A stretch of DNA of 64,000 nt, taken from NCBI RefSeq assembly GCF_034044635.1, contig NZ_JAXCLX010000003.1:603789-667788 (forward strand), in the 5' to 3' direction. The notes under the pieces are model-generated. The model was given only the letters and a program-made list of their open reading frames with translations. It was not told the origin of the DNA and made no database searches. The position numbers were made by a program, and so were the translations under genes. Source of the stretch: Dongia rigui. GTDB taxonomy: Bacteria; Pseudomonadota; Alphaproteobacteria; Dongiales; Dongiaceae. Below, one piece after another: positions 25,059-37,935 of this stretch; positions within the stretch are counted from its first letter, which is position 1, and each line of letters opens with the position of its first letter.

Positions 25059-25757
25059 TCAATCGTCGTGCCGGTCACGCGCGTTCATGGTCTTGCGCCA
25101 TTTGGCGCGCAGCACCGCCGGGCGTTCGGGGAAGCGCTCCTCCAGCACCTCGACCGCCTGGATGCGGTCGGTGCGGAAATGGCGGAAATCGGTGCGCAAC
25201 TCGCACCAGGCAACCAGCAGCCTGACCGCTTCGAGATAACCGATGGTGATGGGCCAGACGCAGCGGGCCGAGGGGCGCGCCTGCTCGTCGCGATAATCGA
25301 TCCGGAGCTTGCGGCCGCTATGGATCGCGGCACGGATCGCTGTCACATCAACGATATCTTCGGGCAGGGCCTTGCGCTGTGTGGCGAGGCTCGCCGGCTC
25401 CAGCACGATGGGGCGGAGGCGTTCGGGTACGGCAGCGGCGATCTTGGCGATCAGGTCCTGCGCGGCACGGGCAAGCCCCGCATCGCCGCGCACCTGCACC
25501 AGCTGCGCCCCCAGCACCGCGGCCTCGATCTCGTCGGCGGTCAGCATCAAGGGCGGCATGTCGTAGCCCCCTTCCAGCACATAGCCCACCCCAGCTTCGC
25601 CGCGGATGGGCACGCGCTGGGCCATCAGGGTCGCGATATCGCGGTAGATCGAACGCTTTGAGGTCTCCAGTTCCAGCGCGATCGCGTCGGCGGTCAGCGG
25701 TTTCCGGTGGCGGCGCAGGATCTGGATGATCTGGAACAGCCGGTCGGCGCGGCGCAT
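25059..25757 (-). CDS. WYL-domain transcriptional regulator (YafY type)
   Basis: This 232-residue regulator begins with a winged helix-turn-helix (RADRLFQIIQILRRHRKPLTADAIA with SKRSIYRDIATLM) and carries a WYL-like ligand-sensing domain in its C-terminal half (LRIDYRDEQARPSARCVWPI and YLEAVRLLVAWCELR). WYL domains bind nucleotides or small molecules. The start is placed at MRRADRL, 8 bases after an AAGGGGGA ribosome-binding site; an upstream extension of 11 residues is less likely. It is divergent from the GST-like gene, a pairing that suggests it regulates that gene. Confidence 0.9.
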   Translation of the reverse strand: MRRADRLFQIIQILRRHRKPLTADAIALELETSKRSIYRDIATLMAQRVPIRGEAGVGYVLEGGYDMPPLMLTADEIEAAVLGAQLVQVRGDAGLARAAQDLIAKIAAAVPERLRPIVLEPASLATQRKALPEDIVDVTAIRAAIHSGRKLRIDYRDEQARPSARCVWPITIGYLEAVRLLVAWCELRTDFRHFRTDRIQAVEVLEERFPERPAVLRAKWRKTMNARDRHDD

Positions 25758-25855
25758 GGCTTTCCCCCTTCGTTCTAACGCTGCTGACACTAGGCTGGCA
25801 GCAGGGTGGCAGTAAAGCTTTCCCGACCCGACCGCTCAATCGAAGGAACGCCACG

Positions 25856-26599
25856 ATGACCCGCCTGAAACCGACCCAGCCCCTGATCCTCTATACTTTC
25901 GGCCCCGGCTTCGGCCTGCCCGAGGTGAGCCCCTATTGCATGAAGACCGAGATCCAACTGCAGATGGCGGGCCTCCCTTACCAGAAGGATTTGACCGGCT
26001 ACCCGACAGCGCCCAAGGGCAAGCTGCCCTATATCAAGGACGGCGACGCGCTGATCGCCGATTCGACCTTCATCCGCCAGCACATCGAATGGTCCTACGG
26101 CGTCGATTTCGATGCGGGATATGACCTGAAAGACCGCGCTCTCGCCTGGGCCGTCGAACGGATGCTGGAAGATCATCTGGGCTGGGCCGCCACGAAGTAT
26201 CGCTGGCTCGATCCGGTCAATTTTGCGAAGGGCCCGGCGCATTTCTTCGACGAGGCGCCTGAAGCCATGCGCGAGAAGCTGCGCAAGGATACGGTTGCTG
26301 AAGTGAAGGAACGGCTCCATGGGCATGGCCTTGGCCGCCATTCGGATGAGGACATCCTCTTCCTCGGCACCCGCTCGCTTTATTCTTTTTCGCAGCTTCT
26401 GGGCGACAAGCCGTATTTGCTGGGTGACACGCCCTGCGGTGTCGATGCCACGGCCTGTGCCATGCTGGCCACCGTGATGACGCCGTTTTTCGAGACGGAT
26501 CTCAGAAAAGCCGCCGAATCCTGCAGCAACCTCAAGCCCTATGTCGATCGCATGATGGCGCGCTTCTATCCGGCGTTCGAGACCGCGAAAGCGGCGTGA
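25856..26599 (+). CDS. Glutathione S-transferase-fold protein (metaxin/Faxc-like)
   Basis: This 247-residue protein has an N-terminal thioredoxin-like GST domain (ILYTFGPGFGLPEVSPYCMKTEIQLQMAGLPY in pieces, with KGKLPYIKDGD and an ADSTFI stretch for the gamma-glutamyl site). A helical C-terminal domain with LGDKPYLLGDTPCGVDATACAML follows. The SPYC motif and the layout resemble the metaxin/failed-axon-connections branch of GST-like proteins rather than classical detoxification GSTs. It is cytoplasmic and divergent from a WYL regulator. The substrate is unknown. Confidence 0.85.
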   Translation: MTRLKPTQPLILYTFGPGFGLPEVSPYCMKTEIQLQMAGLPYQKDLTGYPTAPKGKLPYIKDGDALIADSTFIRQHIEWSYGVDFDAGYDLKDRALAWAVERMLEDHLGWAATKYRWLDPVNFAKGPAHFFDEAPEAMREKLRKDTVAEVKERLHGHGLGRHSDEDILFLGTRSLYSFSQLLGDKPYLLGDTPCGVDATACAMLATVMTPFFETDLRKAAESCSNLKPYVDRMMARFYPAFETAKAA

Positions 26600-26604
26600 G
26601 GGAT

Positions 26605-27633
26605 TTAAGCAGTCAGCTCATCGGTGAAGACCTTGAAGCCGGTGAGCTGATTGGGCCCGAAGGTGTAGGTCAGCGGCACATCGGCCGCATCACGACCGCG
26701 CGCAATGAGGATGCGGCCGACGCGGGCGGCATTGTTGCGCGGGTCGAAGGTGTGCCAGCGGTCGCCGAGATAGACTTCCATCCAGGCCGCAAGATCCATC
26801 GGTTCATAAGGCGGTGGCAGGCCGATATCGCTGATATAACCCATGCAATAGCGGGCCGGGATGTTCAGGGCGCGGCAGAAAGCGACGCCAAGATGCGTGA
26901 AATCGCGGCACACGCCACGCCCCTCGGCGTAGGTTTCAGCCGCGGTCCGGGTCGGGCGCGAGAATTTGTATCCGAAATCGACATGAGTGTGGACGAAGTC
27001 GCAGATCAACTGCACGCGCGCCCAGCCGGGGGCCGACCCGCCGAACAGGCGCCACGCCTCGTTCGACAATGTGTCGCTTTCGCAATAGCGACTGGGCAGC
27101 AGGAAGGCCAATGCTTCCGTCGGCAAGTCTTCGACCGGGTTCTGGCGGGCATCCAATGCCACCGGATCGCTGCAGCCGGCATCGCGGATGATGCCATCGG
27201 TGCGCAGGACGAAGCGGCCGCGCGGCGCCACAAAGCGGCAGCAGATATTGCCGAAACCATCGCGATAGGTCTCGATCGGGACGACAGGGTCAGTCGAGAT
27301 CCGGTCCGGCACCTCCAGATCGGCAGCGCGGCTTTCATGCACATTGAGCATGACGATCATCGGCGTCGGCACCGGCAGCTGATAGATGAATTCGGAACCG
27401 ATATGGATGCGCAGCGGCCGGTTGGGCGCTATGGCATCGATGCGCTCATGGGAAATGGCCGGCATCGGCACTTGCTGCATCGGCGGCGGCAGATCGCTGG
27501 CGTGGGAGAAATCCACCCGGTCATGAGCGACAAGATCATTGCCAGCGCAGCTTGGCGTGCCTCCGCGCCACAACCGGCGCGGCGTAAAAGGCCCTTGCGG
27601 CACATGACCAGGCAACCCCATGTGGAATTCCAT
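26605..27633 (-). CDS. Transglutaminase-like cysteine-protease-fold protein
   Basis: The approximately 342-residue protein has the bacterial transglutaminase-like N-terminal beta domain (LRIHIGSEFIYQLPVPTPMI) and the core with the nucleophile cysteine in GRGVCRDFTHL. The C-terminal acid is in HTFDPRNN, followed by the family tail RILIARGRDAADVPLTYTFG. At the position usually occupied by the catalytic His (HAW) the sequence reads DLAAW, so the canonical triad is incomplete by this reading. Start is uncertain: ATG at 27633 follows GGAG by 8 bases, GTG at 27648 is possible, and the conserved domain begins only about 70 residues in. Convergent with the GST-like gene. Confidence 0.8.
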   Translation of the reverse strand: MEFHMGLPGHVPQGPFTPRRLWRGGTPSCAGNDLVAHDRVDFSHASDLPPPMQQVPMPAISHERIDAIAPNRPLRIHIGSEFIYQLPVPTPMIVMLNVHESRAADLEVPDRISTDPVVPIETYRDGFGNICCRFVAPRGRFVLRTDGIIRDAGCSDPVALDARQNPVEDLPTEALAFLLPSRYCESDTLSNEAWRLFGGSAPGWARVQLICDFVHTHVDFGYKFSRPTRTAAETYAEGRGVCRDFTHLGVAFCRALNIPARYCMGYISDIGLPPPYEPMDLAAWMEVYLGDRWHTFDPRNNAARVGRILIARGRDAADVPLTYTFGPNQLTGFKVFTDELTA

Positions 27634-27789
27634 CTGACGCTCCGCCACCGGCTGAAAGGAAAGGAAGTACGTCAGTAACGGAGGAATAGGCTTTTAAGTT
27701 CCGTGGGCTATGCCGGCAACGCGGATTGACATCCTTGGCGCCCCCCACCATTTCTTCCAATCGTGACTGATTTGTATAAGCTTGAGCCC

Positions 27790-29985
<2,196 letters not shown>

Positions 29986-30160
29986 CCGGCAGGCACCGGT
30001 TCATGGCCGAACGCCGGCCTGTGACCCCGCGCACAGGTATTCCCTGCAAGCATTCCTATTTCAGCTGGGTGCCGGGATGACGAATCCCAGCCGCCGGCCG
30101 GTGTCCTTGCCGCAGGCTGACCCCCTGGGACGACGGCAAGGAGACGGGACCAAAGCAGGC

Positions 30161-30189
30161 GGCCCGGGAAGTTCAGAACTTCCCGGGCC
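30161..30189. terminator. Perfect hairpin between uvrB and the ABC permease gene
   Basis: GGCCCGGGAAGTTC and GAACTTCCCGGGCC are exact complements separated by one base (effective loop of 3 to 5). It lies between two convergent genes, 12 bases beyond the permease stop, so it can act for leftward transcripts and, further off, for uvrB. No clear U-run follows on either strand. Confidence 0.65.
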
Positions 30190-30201
30190 GTTGCACCGAT
30201 C

Positions 30202-31344
30202 CTATCCCTGGCGCGCCAGCATCAGGCGGAAGCGGCTGAGCGCAAGCGCCAGGAACACGGCACCCTCACCGGCCATCAACAGCATCTGCGGCCAGATGAT
30301 ATCGGCGCCGGCCCCGCGATAGAGCACGGCCTGTGCTGCCGCCACGAAATGGGTCGAGGGCAGCACCTTCATCACGACCTGAAAGAATTGCGGCATGGAT
30401 TCGATCGGCGTCGTTGCGCCGGACAGCAGGTTCATCACCACGAAGCAGGGGATCGCCATCATCGCGAATTGCGGCATGGAATTGGCGATGGTGGCGAGCA
30501 GCACGCCCAAAGCCGTCGTGGCGAAGAGATAGATGGCAGCGGCGGTCAGGAACAGCGGAACCGATCCCAGGATCGGAACACCGAGCCATAACTGCACCAC
30601 GAAATGCAGCGACAGGGCGACCGACACCAGGATGACCAGGCCATTGGCCCAGATCTTAGCCGCCGCGATCTCGCTCGCCGTCACCGGCATGACCAGCAGA
30701 TGCTCGATGGTGCCCCGCTCGCGTTCGCGGATGACGGCGGCGCCGACCAGGATGATCGACAGAATGGTGACGTTCTGCACCACCTGCATCACCGACATGA
30801 ACCAGGCGGAATCGAAATTGGGGTTGAAATAGGCACGGATCACCACCTCGACCGGCACCAGGCTGCTGGTGGCACTCTGCCCCAGAAAGGCCGTGACCTC
30901 GCGATCGATGATATTGCTGATATAGGTCGTGCCGACGCCCGCCTGGGTCATGGCCGTGGCATCGACCGCCAGGCCGATGGTCGGCTGGCGGCCGGCGGTG
31001 AGATCGGATTCAAGGCCCGGCGGCAGATCCAGCACGAAGGTAAAGGCGCCCCTATCCAAGCCGGCATCGGCTTGGCTGCGGTCGATCAGGATGGGCGGCA
31101 GAAAGTAGGGTGGTTGCAGCGCCTGGACGATGCGGCGCGACACTTGCGAGCCGTCGCCATCAATCACGGCAACCGCCGCATTGCGTACCTCGGTCCGCAC
31201 GCCATGCGCCACGGAATAGACCGAGAAGGTGAAGCAGAACAGCATCAAGGTCAGCAGCACGGGGTCACGCGCCAGCGACATCAATTCCTTGACGCCCAGG
31301 CGATAGACATTGGCGAACCAGCGTGTGAGGCGCGCGTTGCCCAT
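30202..31344 (-). CDS. ABC-2 type transporter permease (YhhJ-like)
   Basis: This 380-residue membrane protein has one N-terminal span (LARDPVLLTLMLFCFTFSVYSV), a large extracytoplasmic domain of about 150 residues and five C-terminal spans containing IRERERGTIEHLLVMPVTASEI, the coupling-helix region of ABC-2 permeases. It matches the small permease found after rbbA in yhiI-rbbA-yhhJ-type operons. The start follows AGGAGC by 7 bases, and there is one base between the rbbA-like stop and this ATG. The longer open frame upstream is a shadow of the preceding gene. Substrate unknown; such systems are annotated as exporters. Confidence 0.88.
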   Translation of the reverse strand: MGNARLTRWFANVYRLGVKELMSLARDPVLLTLMLFCFTFSVYSVAHGVRTEVRNAAVAVIDGDGSQVSRRIVQALQPPYFLPPILIDRSQADAGLDRGAFTFVLDLPPGLESDLTAGRQPTIGLAVDATAMTQAGVGTTYISNIIDREVTAFLGQSATSSLVPVEVVIRAYFNPNFDSAWFMSVMQVVQNVTILSIILVGAAVIRERERGTIEHLLVMPVTASEIAAAKIWANGLVILVSVALSLHFVVQLWLGVPILGSVPLFLTAAAIYLFATTALGVLLATIANSMPQFAMMAIPCFVVMNLLSGATTPIESMPQFFQVVMKVLPSTHFVAAAQAVLYRGAGADIIWPQMLLMAGEGAVFLALALSRFRLMLARQG

Positions 31345-31345
31345 C

Positions 31346-34096
31346 TCAGCGCTCCTGCTTCGAAACGCACAGACGCGCCAGAATGAGAAACGCGACGCCG
31401 AAAGCAGCCAGCGCCAGGAACTCCTTGGTGAAAGACGCGAAGCCGAGGCCCTTGGTGAAGACGCCAAGGCTGACGGTCTGGTACCAGGACGCCGGAAAGC
31501 AAAGGCCGATCCATTTCGCGGCCCCTTCAAGCGTCGCGGTCGGGTAGAGTAGGCCCGAGAAATTGACGGCCGGGATGATGGAGAGAATCGAGGCCGCGAA
31601 CAACGCCGCCACCTGGCTGTTGCAAAAAGCCGAGATCAGCAGACCATAACCTGTGGTCGCCACCTGATAGAGCACCACCGCCAGGATGAGGGCCGGGATG
31701 CTGCCCTTGGGATAAATGCCAAAGACCGGGATGGCGACCAGCGTCATCAGGGCAAAGGCAATGCACCCCACCCCGATATAGGGCAGTTGCTTGCCGATGA
31801 GATATTCGCCGATCCCGGCCGGCGAAGCATAGAGATTGGCGATTGTGCCGAGCTCCTTTTCGCGCACCACGCCCAGCGCCGTCAGCATGGCGGGGATGAG
31901 CACCAGCAGCAGCATCATGATGCCGGGGACGATGGCGACGACGCTTTTGAAGTCCTGGTTGTAGCGAAAGCGCGGTTCCAGCTTATAGGGCGTCGGATCG
32001 GCGAACTTGCCGATCGTCTGGCGCGCCCGTTCCATCGCCTGTTTCAAGGCGATGCCCTGCACATAGCCCCGCGCCGTCTCGCCGCGGAAGGGGAAGCTGC
32101 CATCGATGAAGACGCCGAGCTGGGGTTTGCGCCCCTGCAGCAAGTCGCGCCCGAAATTGGGTGGCACCTCGACCGCCACCTGCACATCGCCTGAGCGCAG
32201 GCGCTGGTCGAGGGCGTTGAAATCCTGGATCGCGGGCATTTCGGTGAAATAGGCCGAGCCGCCGAAACCCTCCATCAATGTCCGGCTTTCCAGCGAGCGG
32301 TCCCGGTCGAGTGCCGCATAGCGCAGATGCTCGACATCGAACGACATGCCGAAGCCGAAGCAGATCATGAGAAAGAGCGGCGCCAGCAGCGCGAAGGCAA
32401 GGCGGATCGGGTCGCGACGCAGTTCCAACATCTCGCGCCGGGCAAAGACGCCGATGCGGCGCAGGGCATTGGCGCGGGCGACAACCGGCGCATCGGTCTT
32501 GGCGGCCGTGGCGGGTGCCTGCGCCTGCCGGCCAATGCCCTCTGCCATCTCGATAAGATGCACGAAGGCATTCTCGAGATCGCCATCGCCATGCCGGGCC
32601 GCCAACTCCGTCGGCGTGCCCACGGCCAGGGTGCGGCCGCGATGCATGAAGGAGATGCGGTCGCACCGCGCCGCCTCGTTCATGAAATGGGTCGAGATGA
32701 AGATGGTGACGCCGTCTTCCCGCGACAGCTGGCCGATCTGGCGCCAGAAGGCGTCACGCGCCTCCGGATCGACGCCGGAGGTCGGCTCGTCGAGAATGAG
32801 GACCTTGGGTCGGTGCAAACAGGCCGCCGCCAATTGCAGACGCTGGCGTTGCCCCAGCGACAGATCGCGCGGCAGGCGATCAACGATATCGGCAAGGTCG
32901 AAGCGCCGCACGGCATCGTCGATACGCGCTTGGAGTTCTGCTTTGGGCACCTGATAGAGCCGAGCGTGGAGAGCCAAATTGGCGTGCACCGACAGCTCTT
33001 CGTAAAGCGAAAAGCTCTGCGACATGTAACCGATGTTCAAGCGCGACAGCGGATCTTGTGCCGCGACCGGCTGGCCCAGCAGGCTCGCTTTGCCCGCCGT
33101 CGCCGGCAACAAGCCGGTCAGCATCTTCATCGTCGTCGTCTTGCCGCAGCCATTGGAGCCGAGAAAGCCGAAGATCTCGCCGGCCTCGATGCGAAAGCTC
33201 ACCCGGTCGACGGCGGTAAAATCGCCGAACCGGCAGGTGAGGTCGCTGGCTTCAATCGCCGGCGGCCCGTCACGATGCGGTCGCGGCGGCAGAACCAGCG
33301 CGCGTCGTTCGGCGGCGGCACCGGCAAGGCCGGCCCGATGGCGGAGCGCCACGAAGGCTTCTTCCAATGTTGCGGCGCCGGCACCAGCCACGACATCCGG
33401 CGTCGGCCCGCTGGCCAGCAGCCTCCCGGCATCAATGGCAATGAGCTGGTCAAAGCGCGCCGCCTCTTCCATGTAGGCGGTGGCGGTAATGAGGGTGAGC
33501 CCTGGTCGCTCAGCGCGGATGTCATCGATCAGCTGCCAGAACTGCCGGCGCGACAGCGGATCGACGCCGGTGGTGGGTTCGTCAAGGATCAACAGGTCCG
33601 GGTCATGGATGAGCGCACAGCAGAGCCCCAGCTTCTGCTTCATGCCGCCCGAGAGCTTGCCGGCCGGCCGGTCGGGGAAGGGGTCGAGGCCGGTCGCGCG
33701 CAGCAGACGCGCACGGCGATCTTTCGCGGCGTTGCCATGCAGACCGAAGAGGCCGGCGAAGAAGTCGATATTCTCGGTGACCGACAAGGTGGGATAGAGA
33801 TTCTTGCCTAAGCCCTGGGGCATATAGGCGATGCGTTCGGCAATCCGGTTGCGGTGCCGGCGCGATGCCATGTCGCCACCCAGGACCGACACCTCACCCT
33901 GCTGGATGCGGCGCGTACCGGCGATGAGCGACAGCAAGGTCGATTTGCCGACACCGTCCGGACCGATCAGCGCCGCCGTGCTGCCGGGCGCGATATCGAA
34001 CGACATGTCATGTAGCGCGAAATGCCGATTGTTTCTGTGTTGCAGGCCCGTCAGCCGCACCGCAGGCAGAACCGGCCCGGCGCCAGCCTCACTCAC
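31346..34096 (-). CDS. rbbA: Fused ABC ATPase/permease, RbbA family
   Basis: The 916-residue protein has two ABC cassettes (about 10-235, Walker A GPDGVGKST, signature KLSGGMKQK; and about 260-490, Walker A GSNGCGKTT, signature DLSLGQRQR). A six-span ABC-2 permease domain (about 540-916) is on the same chain. This is the RbbA architecture; E. coli RbbA (911 residues) was described as a ribosome-associated ATPase although its fold and operon suggest membrane transport. The start is a GTG overlapping the HlyD-like stop as GTGA, giving translational coupling. Second gene of a three-gene exporter operon. Confidence 0.92.
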   Translation of the reverse strand: MSEAGAGPVLPAVRLTGLQHRNNRHFALHDMSFDIAPGSTAALIGPDGVGKSTLLSLIAGTRRIQQGEVSVLGGDMASRRHRNRIAERIAYMPQGLGKNLYPTLSVTENIDFFAGLFGLHGNAAKDRRARLLRATGLDPFPDRPAGKLSGGMKQKLGLCCALIHDPDLLILDEPTTGVDPLSRRQFWQLIDDIRAERPGLTLITATAYMEEAARFDQLIAIDAGRLLASGPTPDVVAGAGAATLEEAFVALRHRAGLAGAAAERRALVLPPRPHRDGPPAIEASDLTCRFGDFTAVDRVSFRIEAGEIFGFLGSNGCGKTTTMKMLTGLLPATAGKASLLGQPVAAQDPLSRLNIGYMSQSFSLYEELSVHANLALHARLYQVPKAELQARIDDAVRRFDLADIVDRLPRDLSLGQRQRLQLAAACLHRPKVLILDEPTSGVDPEARDAFWRQIGQLSREDGVTIFISTHFMNEAARCDRISFMHRGRTLAVGTPTELAARHGDGDLENAFVHLIEMAEGIGRQAQAPATAAKTDAPVVARANALRRIGVFARREMLELRRDPIRLAFALLAPLFLMICFGFGMSFDVEHLRYAALDRDRSLESRTLMEGFGGSAYFTEMPAIQDFNALDQRLRSGDVQVAVEVPPNFGRDLLQGRKPQLGVFIDGSFPFRGETARGYVQGIALKQAMERARQTIGKFADPTPYKLEPRFRYNQDFKSVVAIVPGIMMLLLVLIPAMLTALGVVREKELGTIANLYASPAGIGEYLIGKQLPYIGVGCIAFALMTLVAIPVFGIYPKGSIPALILAVVLYQVATTGYGLLISAFCNSQVAALFAASILSIIPAVNFSGLLYPTATLEGAAKWIGLCFPASWYQTVSLGVFTKGLGFASFTKEFLALAAFGVAFLILARLCVSKQER

Positions 34097-35112
34097 GGCG
34101 CGCCACCGCCATCGGTGGCGATGCCATTGCTGGGCGGCGGCAGCTTGACGGTGAGGAAATCCGGCCACGCGGCATCCGCCTCGACCTTCAGATAAGCATT
34201 GCCGGTGAGACCCGCCTTCACATAGTCGCGGTACTTCACCAGCAATGCGTGATCGATCGCCACCTTGATGCGATAAGTGAGTTTGTCACGCTCGGTCTTG
34301 GTCTCGACGAATTTCGGCGTGAACTGTGCCTCGGCTGCCACGAAGCTGACCTTGGCCGGCACGACGAATTCGGGTGCGGCGTCGAGGACGATGCGGGCCT
34401 CCGACCCGATGCCGACACGGCCGGCAACTGACGTCGGGAAGAACACCACCATATGCACATCGGCGAGGTCGAGCAGGGTTGCCACCTGCCCGCCTGCCGC
34501 GAGGACCTCGCCCGCCTTCACCAACCGGTATTCCACGCGGCCGTCGGTGGGGGCTTTCAAATCCATGTCGGCAATGACCGTTGCAAGGCGCGCGACCCGT
34601 GCGGCGGCGGCCAGCGTCGCTGCCCTGGCATCCTCGACGCCCGCCTCCGCGCCCTTGAGTGCCGCCACGGCGACATCGCGCTGCGCCCTGCGACGATCGA
34701 CCTCGGCGGCCGTGCCGGCATCTTTCTTCTGCAATGTGCTGGCCCGTGTCAGCTCGATTTCGGCCAGTGCCAGATCCGCCTTGCGGATGCCGATCTCGGC
34801 CTGGGCCTGGTCGATGCCCTGTTCAGCCTGTCGCTGTCCGGCCTCAGCCTCGGCCAATTCGGCCTGCAGCTCGGCCGTATCCATGCGGGCAACGACATCG
34901 CCCTTCTTCACCAGATCGCCTTCATCCACCAGGATCTCGGCGACGCGGCCGGCGTACTTCGTGGCGACGGCGACGCGCTCGACCTCGATCCGGCCATTGG
35001 CGACGGCAAAGCCTTTGAGCGCCGCTTCGCTCTGGCGCTCCTGCCAGAAGACATAGCCCGCGGCAGCGGCGCCGATGAGGACAAGAAGGGCAAGAACGGT
35101 CGAAAGGCGCAT
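34093..35112 (-). CDS. HlyD-family periplasmic adaptor (YhiI-like)
   Basis: This 339-residue membrane-fusion protein has a single N-terminal membrane anchor (residues about 5-25), a lipoyl/biotinyl-like half-motif (GRVAEILVDEGDLVKKGDVVARMD), a long alpha-helical coiled-coil hairpin (about 75-170) and a returning lipoyl half (MDLKAPTDGRVEYRLVKAGEVL). Beta-barrel segments follow. Such adaptors bridge an inner-membrane pump to an outer-membrane channel. It leads the operon with the RbbA-type ATPase/permease and the ABC-2 permease. No outer-membrane factor gene is nearby, so a shared TolC-like channel would be needed. Confidence 0.9.
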   Translation of the reverse strand: MRLSTVLALLVLIGAAAAGYVFWQERQSEAALKGFAVANGRIEVERVAVATKYAGRVAEILVDEGDLVKKGDVVARMDTAELQAELAEAEAGQRQAEQGIDQAQAEIGIRKADLALAEIELTRASTLQKKDAGTAAEVDRRRAQRDVAVAALKGAEAGVEDARAATLAAAARVARLATVIADMDLKAPTDGRVEYRLVKAGEVLAAGGQVATLLDLADVHMVVFFPTSVAGRVGIGSEARIVLDAAPEFVVPAKVSFVAAEAQFTPKFVETKTERDKLTYRIKVAIDHALLVKYRDYVKAGLTGNAYLKVEADAAWPDFLTVKLPPPSNGIATDGGGAP

Positions 35113-35229
35113 GAAAAACCGCCGGTCTGGATCATGGGAAGCGGGTCGGTGTGCGACCCCATCTTCTCATGCCCGGAACCGGCGGCAAGCCTCTTGATAT
35201 GAATCAAATACCCCCGGGTTGCGTCCGCC

Positions 35230-36906
<1,677 letters not shown>

Positions 36907-37130
36907 TTTTTGCTCCGACCCGATATGCGCTGCCAACCACCGAGGCCGGCGCGCGGCTTTCTTAGACGATTGGGGCCGGTGTTGGAAGGGGCGCAGCTCC
37001 AGGTGGCCGCCGACCACATCGCCGGATACCCTCTTAAGTATTATGAACCTGTTGTATATACCTATAAGTCGCACTAGCCTTTCGCCGCTGGATCACCGCG
37101 ATGGAGTGGCGGCAAAGGCAGGGGGACGTC

Positions 37131-37931
37131 ATGACGGACGAAGTGCAAATCCTGACAGGCAGTCTGCAACAGGTCGGAATCATCATCGGTGCCGTGGCCG
37201 CCTTGGGTGCGGCTGCACAGGGCCTCGTTGACGTGACGAAGGGCGTGTGGATCCGCTCCGACGCCGTTGGCTTCTTCTTCGTCAAGGATGCGCTGCAGCC
37301 CTTCGATGCCGCACTCTCGACCGCCCTGGGCCAAGGTCAGGTTTGGCAAAAAGTGCTCTGGGCGCATTGGCTGAACGGCCGCGATACGGCGGATCAGAAG
37401 GGTATTGCCAAGGCGCTCATCAAACTGGGCCTCTCGCCGCGCAACAGTGCCGATGTCGCCAAGGCGCTCGCGATCGATGCTAAGGCCTTTGCCGACACGA
37501 TCGACGCGCTCAACCAGGGCGCCGCCCTGACCGAAGTCCAACTCAATATCCTCGGCCGTTTCGATGCCACGATCGATGCGCGGCTGGACGCAGCCTATGA
37601 ACGCGCCGATCGCCGATATCGCAGCACGGCACGCAATATCGGCGCCGGCATTGCCGTTCTCCTCGCCGTATTTGCGGGCGCGTTCCTTTATGCCGATGCA
37701 TGCGCCGCGGCCGCCGGCAATGCGGCAGATGCCAGCAACATGGCGGGCGGGGTCTGTGCCGCCGGCAGCAGTCTCGCCTTTGGCGATCTTCTTTGGGGCT
37801 ATCTCGGTTCGCGCTACTTTCCGCTCAGCATTCTCATCGGCTTGATCGCGGTCCCGTTGGCGCCGGTCAGCAAAGACCTTGTCTCGGCCATCGGCGCCGC
37901 AGCCCGCGCGGTGAAGTCGGTGAAGGAATAG
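37131..37931 (+). CDS. Unknown membrane protein, first gene of a two-gene unit
   Basis: No family was recognised in this 266-residue protein. It has one probable span near the N-terminus (about 12-32), a hydrophilic helical middle with WQKVLWAHWLNGRDTADQKG and a DALNQGAALTEVQLNIL segment, a second span at about 170-190 and a third near 229-246. Two cysteines (191 and 209) lie in the loop between the last two spans. The start at MTDEVQIL follows an AGGGGGA ribosome-binding site. The stop is 4 bases before the start of the alpha/beta-hydrolase gene, so the two are almost certainly co-transcribed and may act together. Confidence 0.75.
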   Translation: MTDEVQILTGSLQQVGIIIGAVAALGAAAQGLVDVTKGVWIRSDAVGFFFVKDALQPFDAALSTALGQGQVWQKVLWAHWLNGRDTADQKGIAKALIKLGLSPRNSADVAKALAIDAKAFADTIDALNQGAALTEVQLNILGRFDATIDARLDAAYERADRRYRSTARNIGAGIAVLLAVFAGAFLYADACAAAAGNAADASNMAGGVCAAGSSLAFGDLLWGYLGSRYFPLSILIGLIAVPLAPVSKDLVSAIGAAARAVKSVKE

Positions 37932-37935
37932 CGCC

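Noticed and set aside
27726-27780. Promoter for uvrB formed by TTGACA (27726) and TATAAG (27775)
   Set aside because: The boxes are 43 bases apart, too far for a standard sigma-70 promoter.
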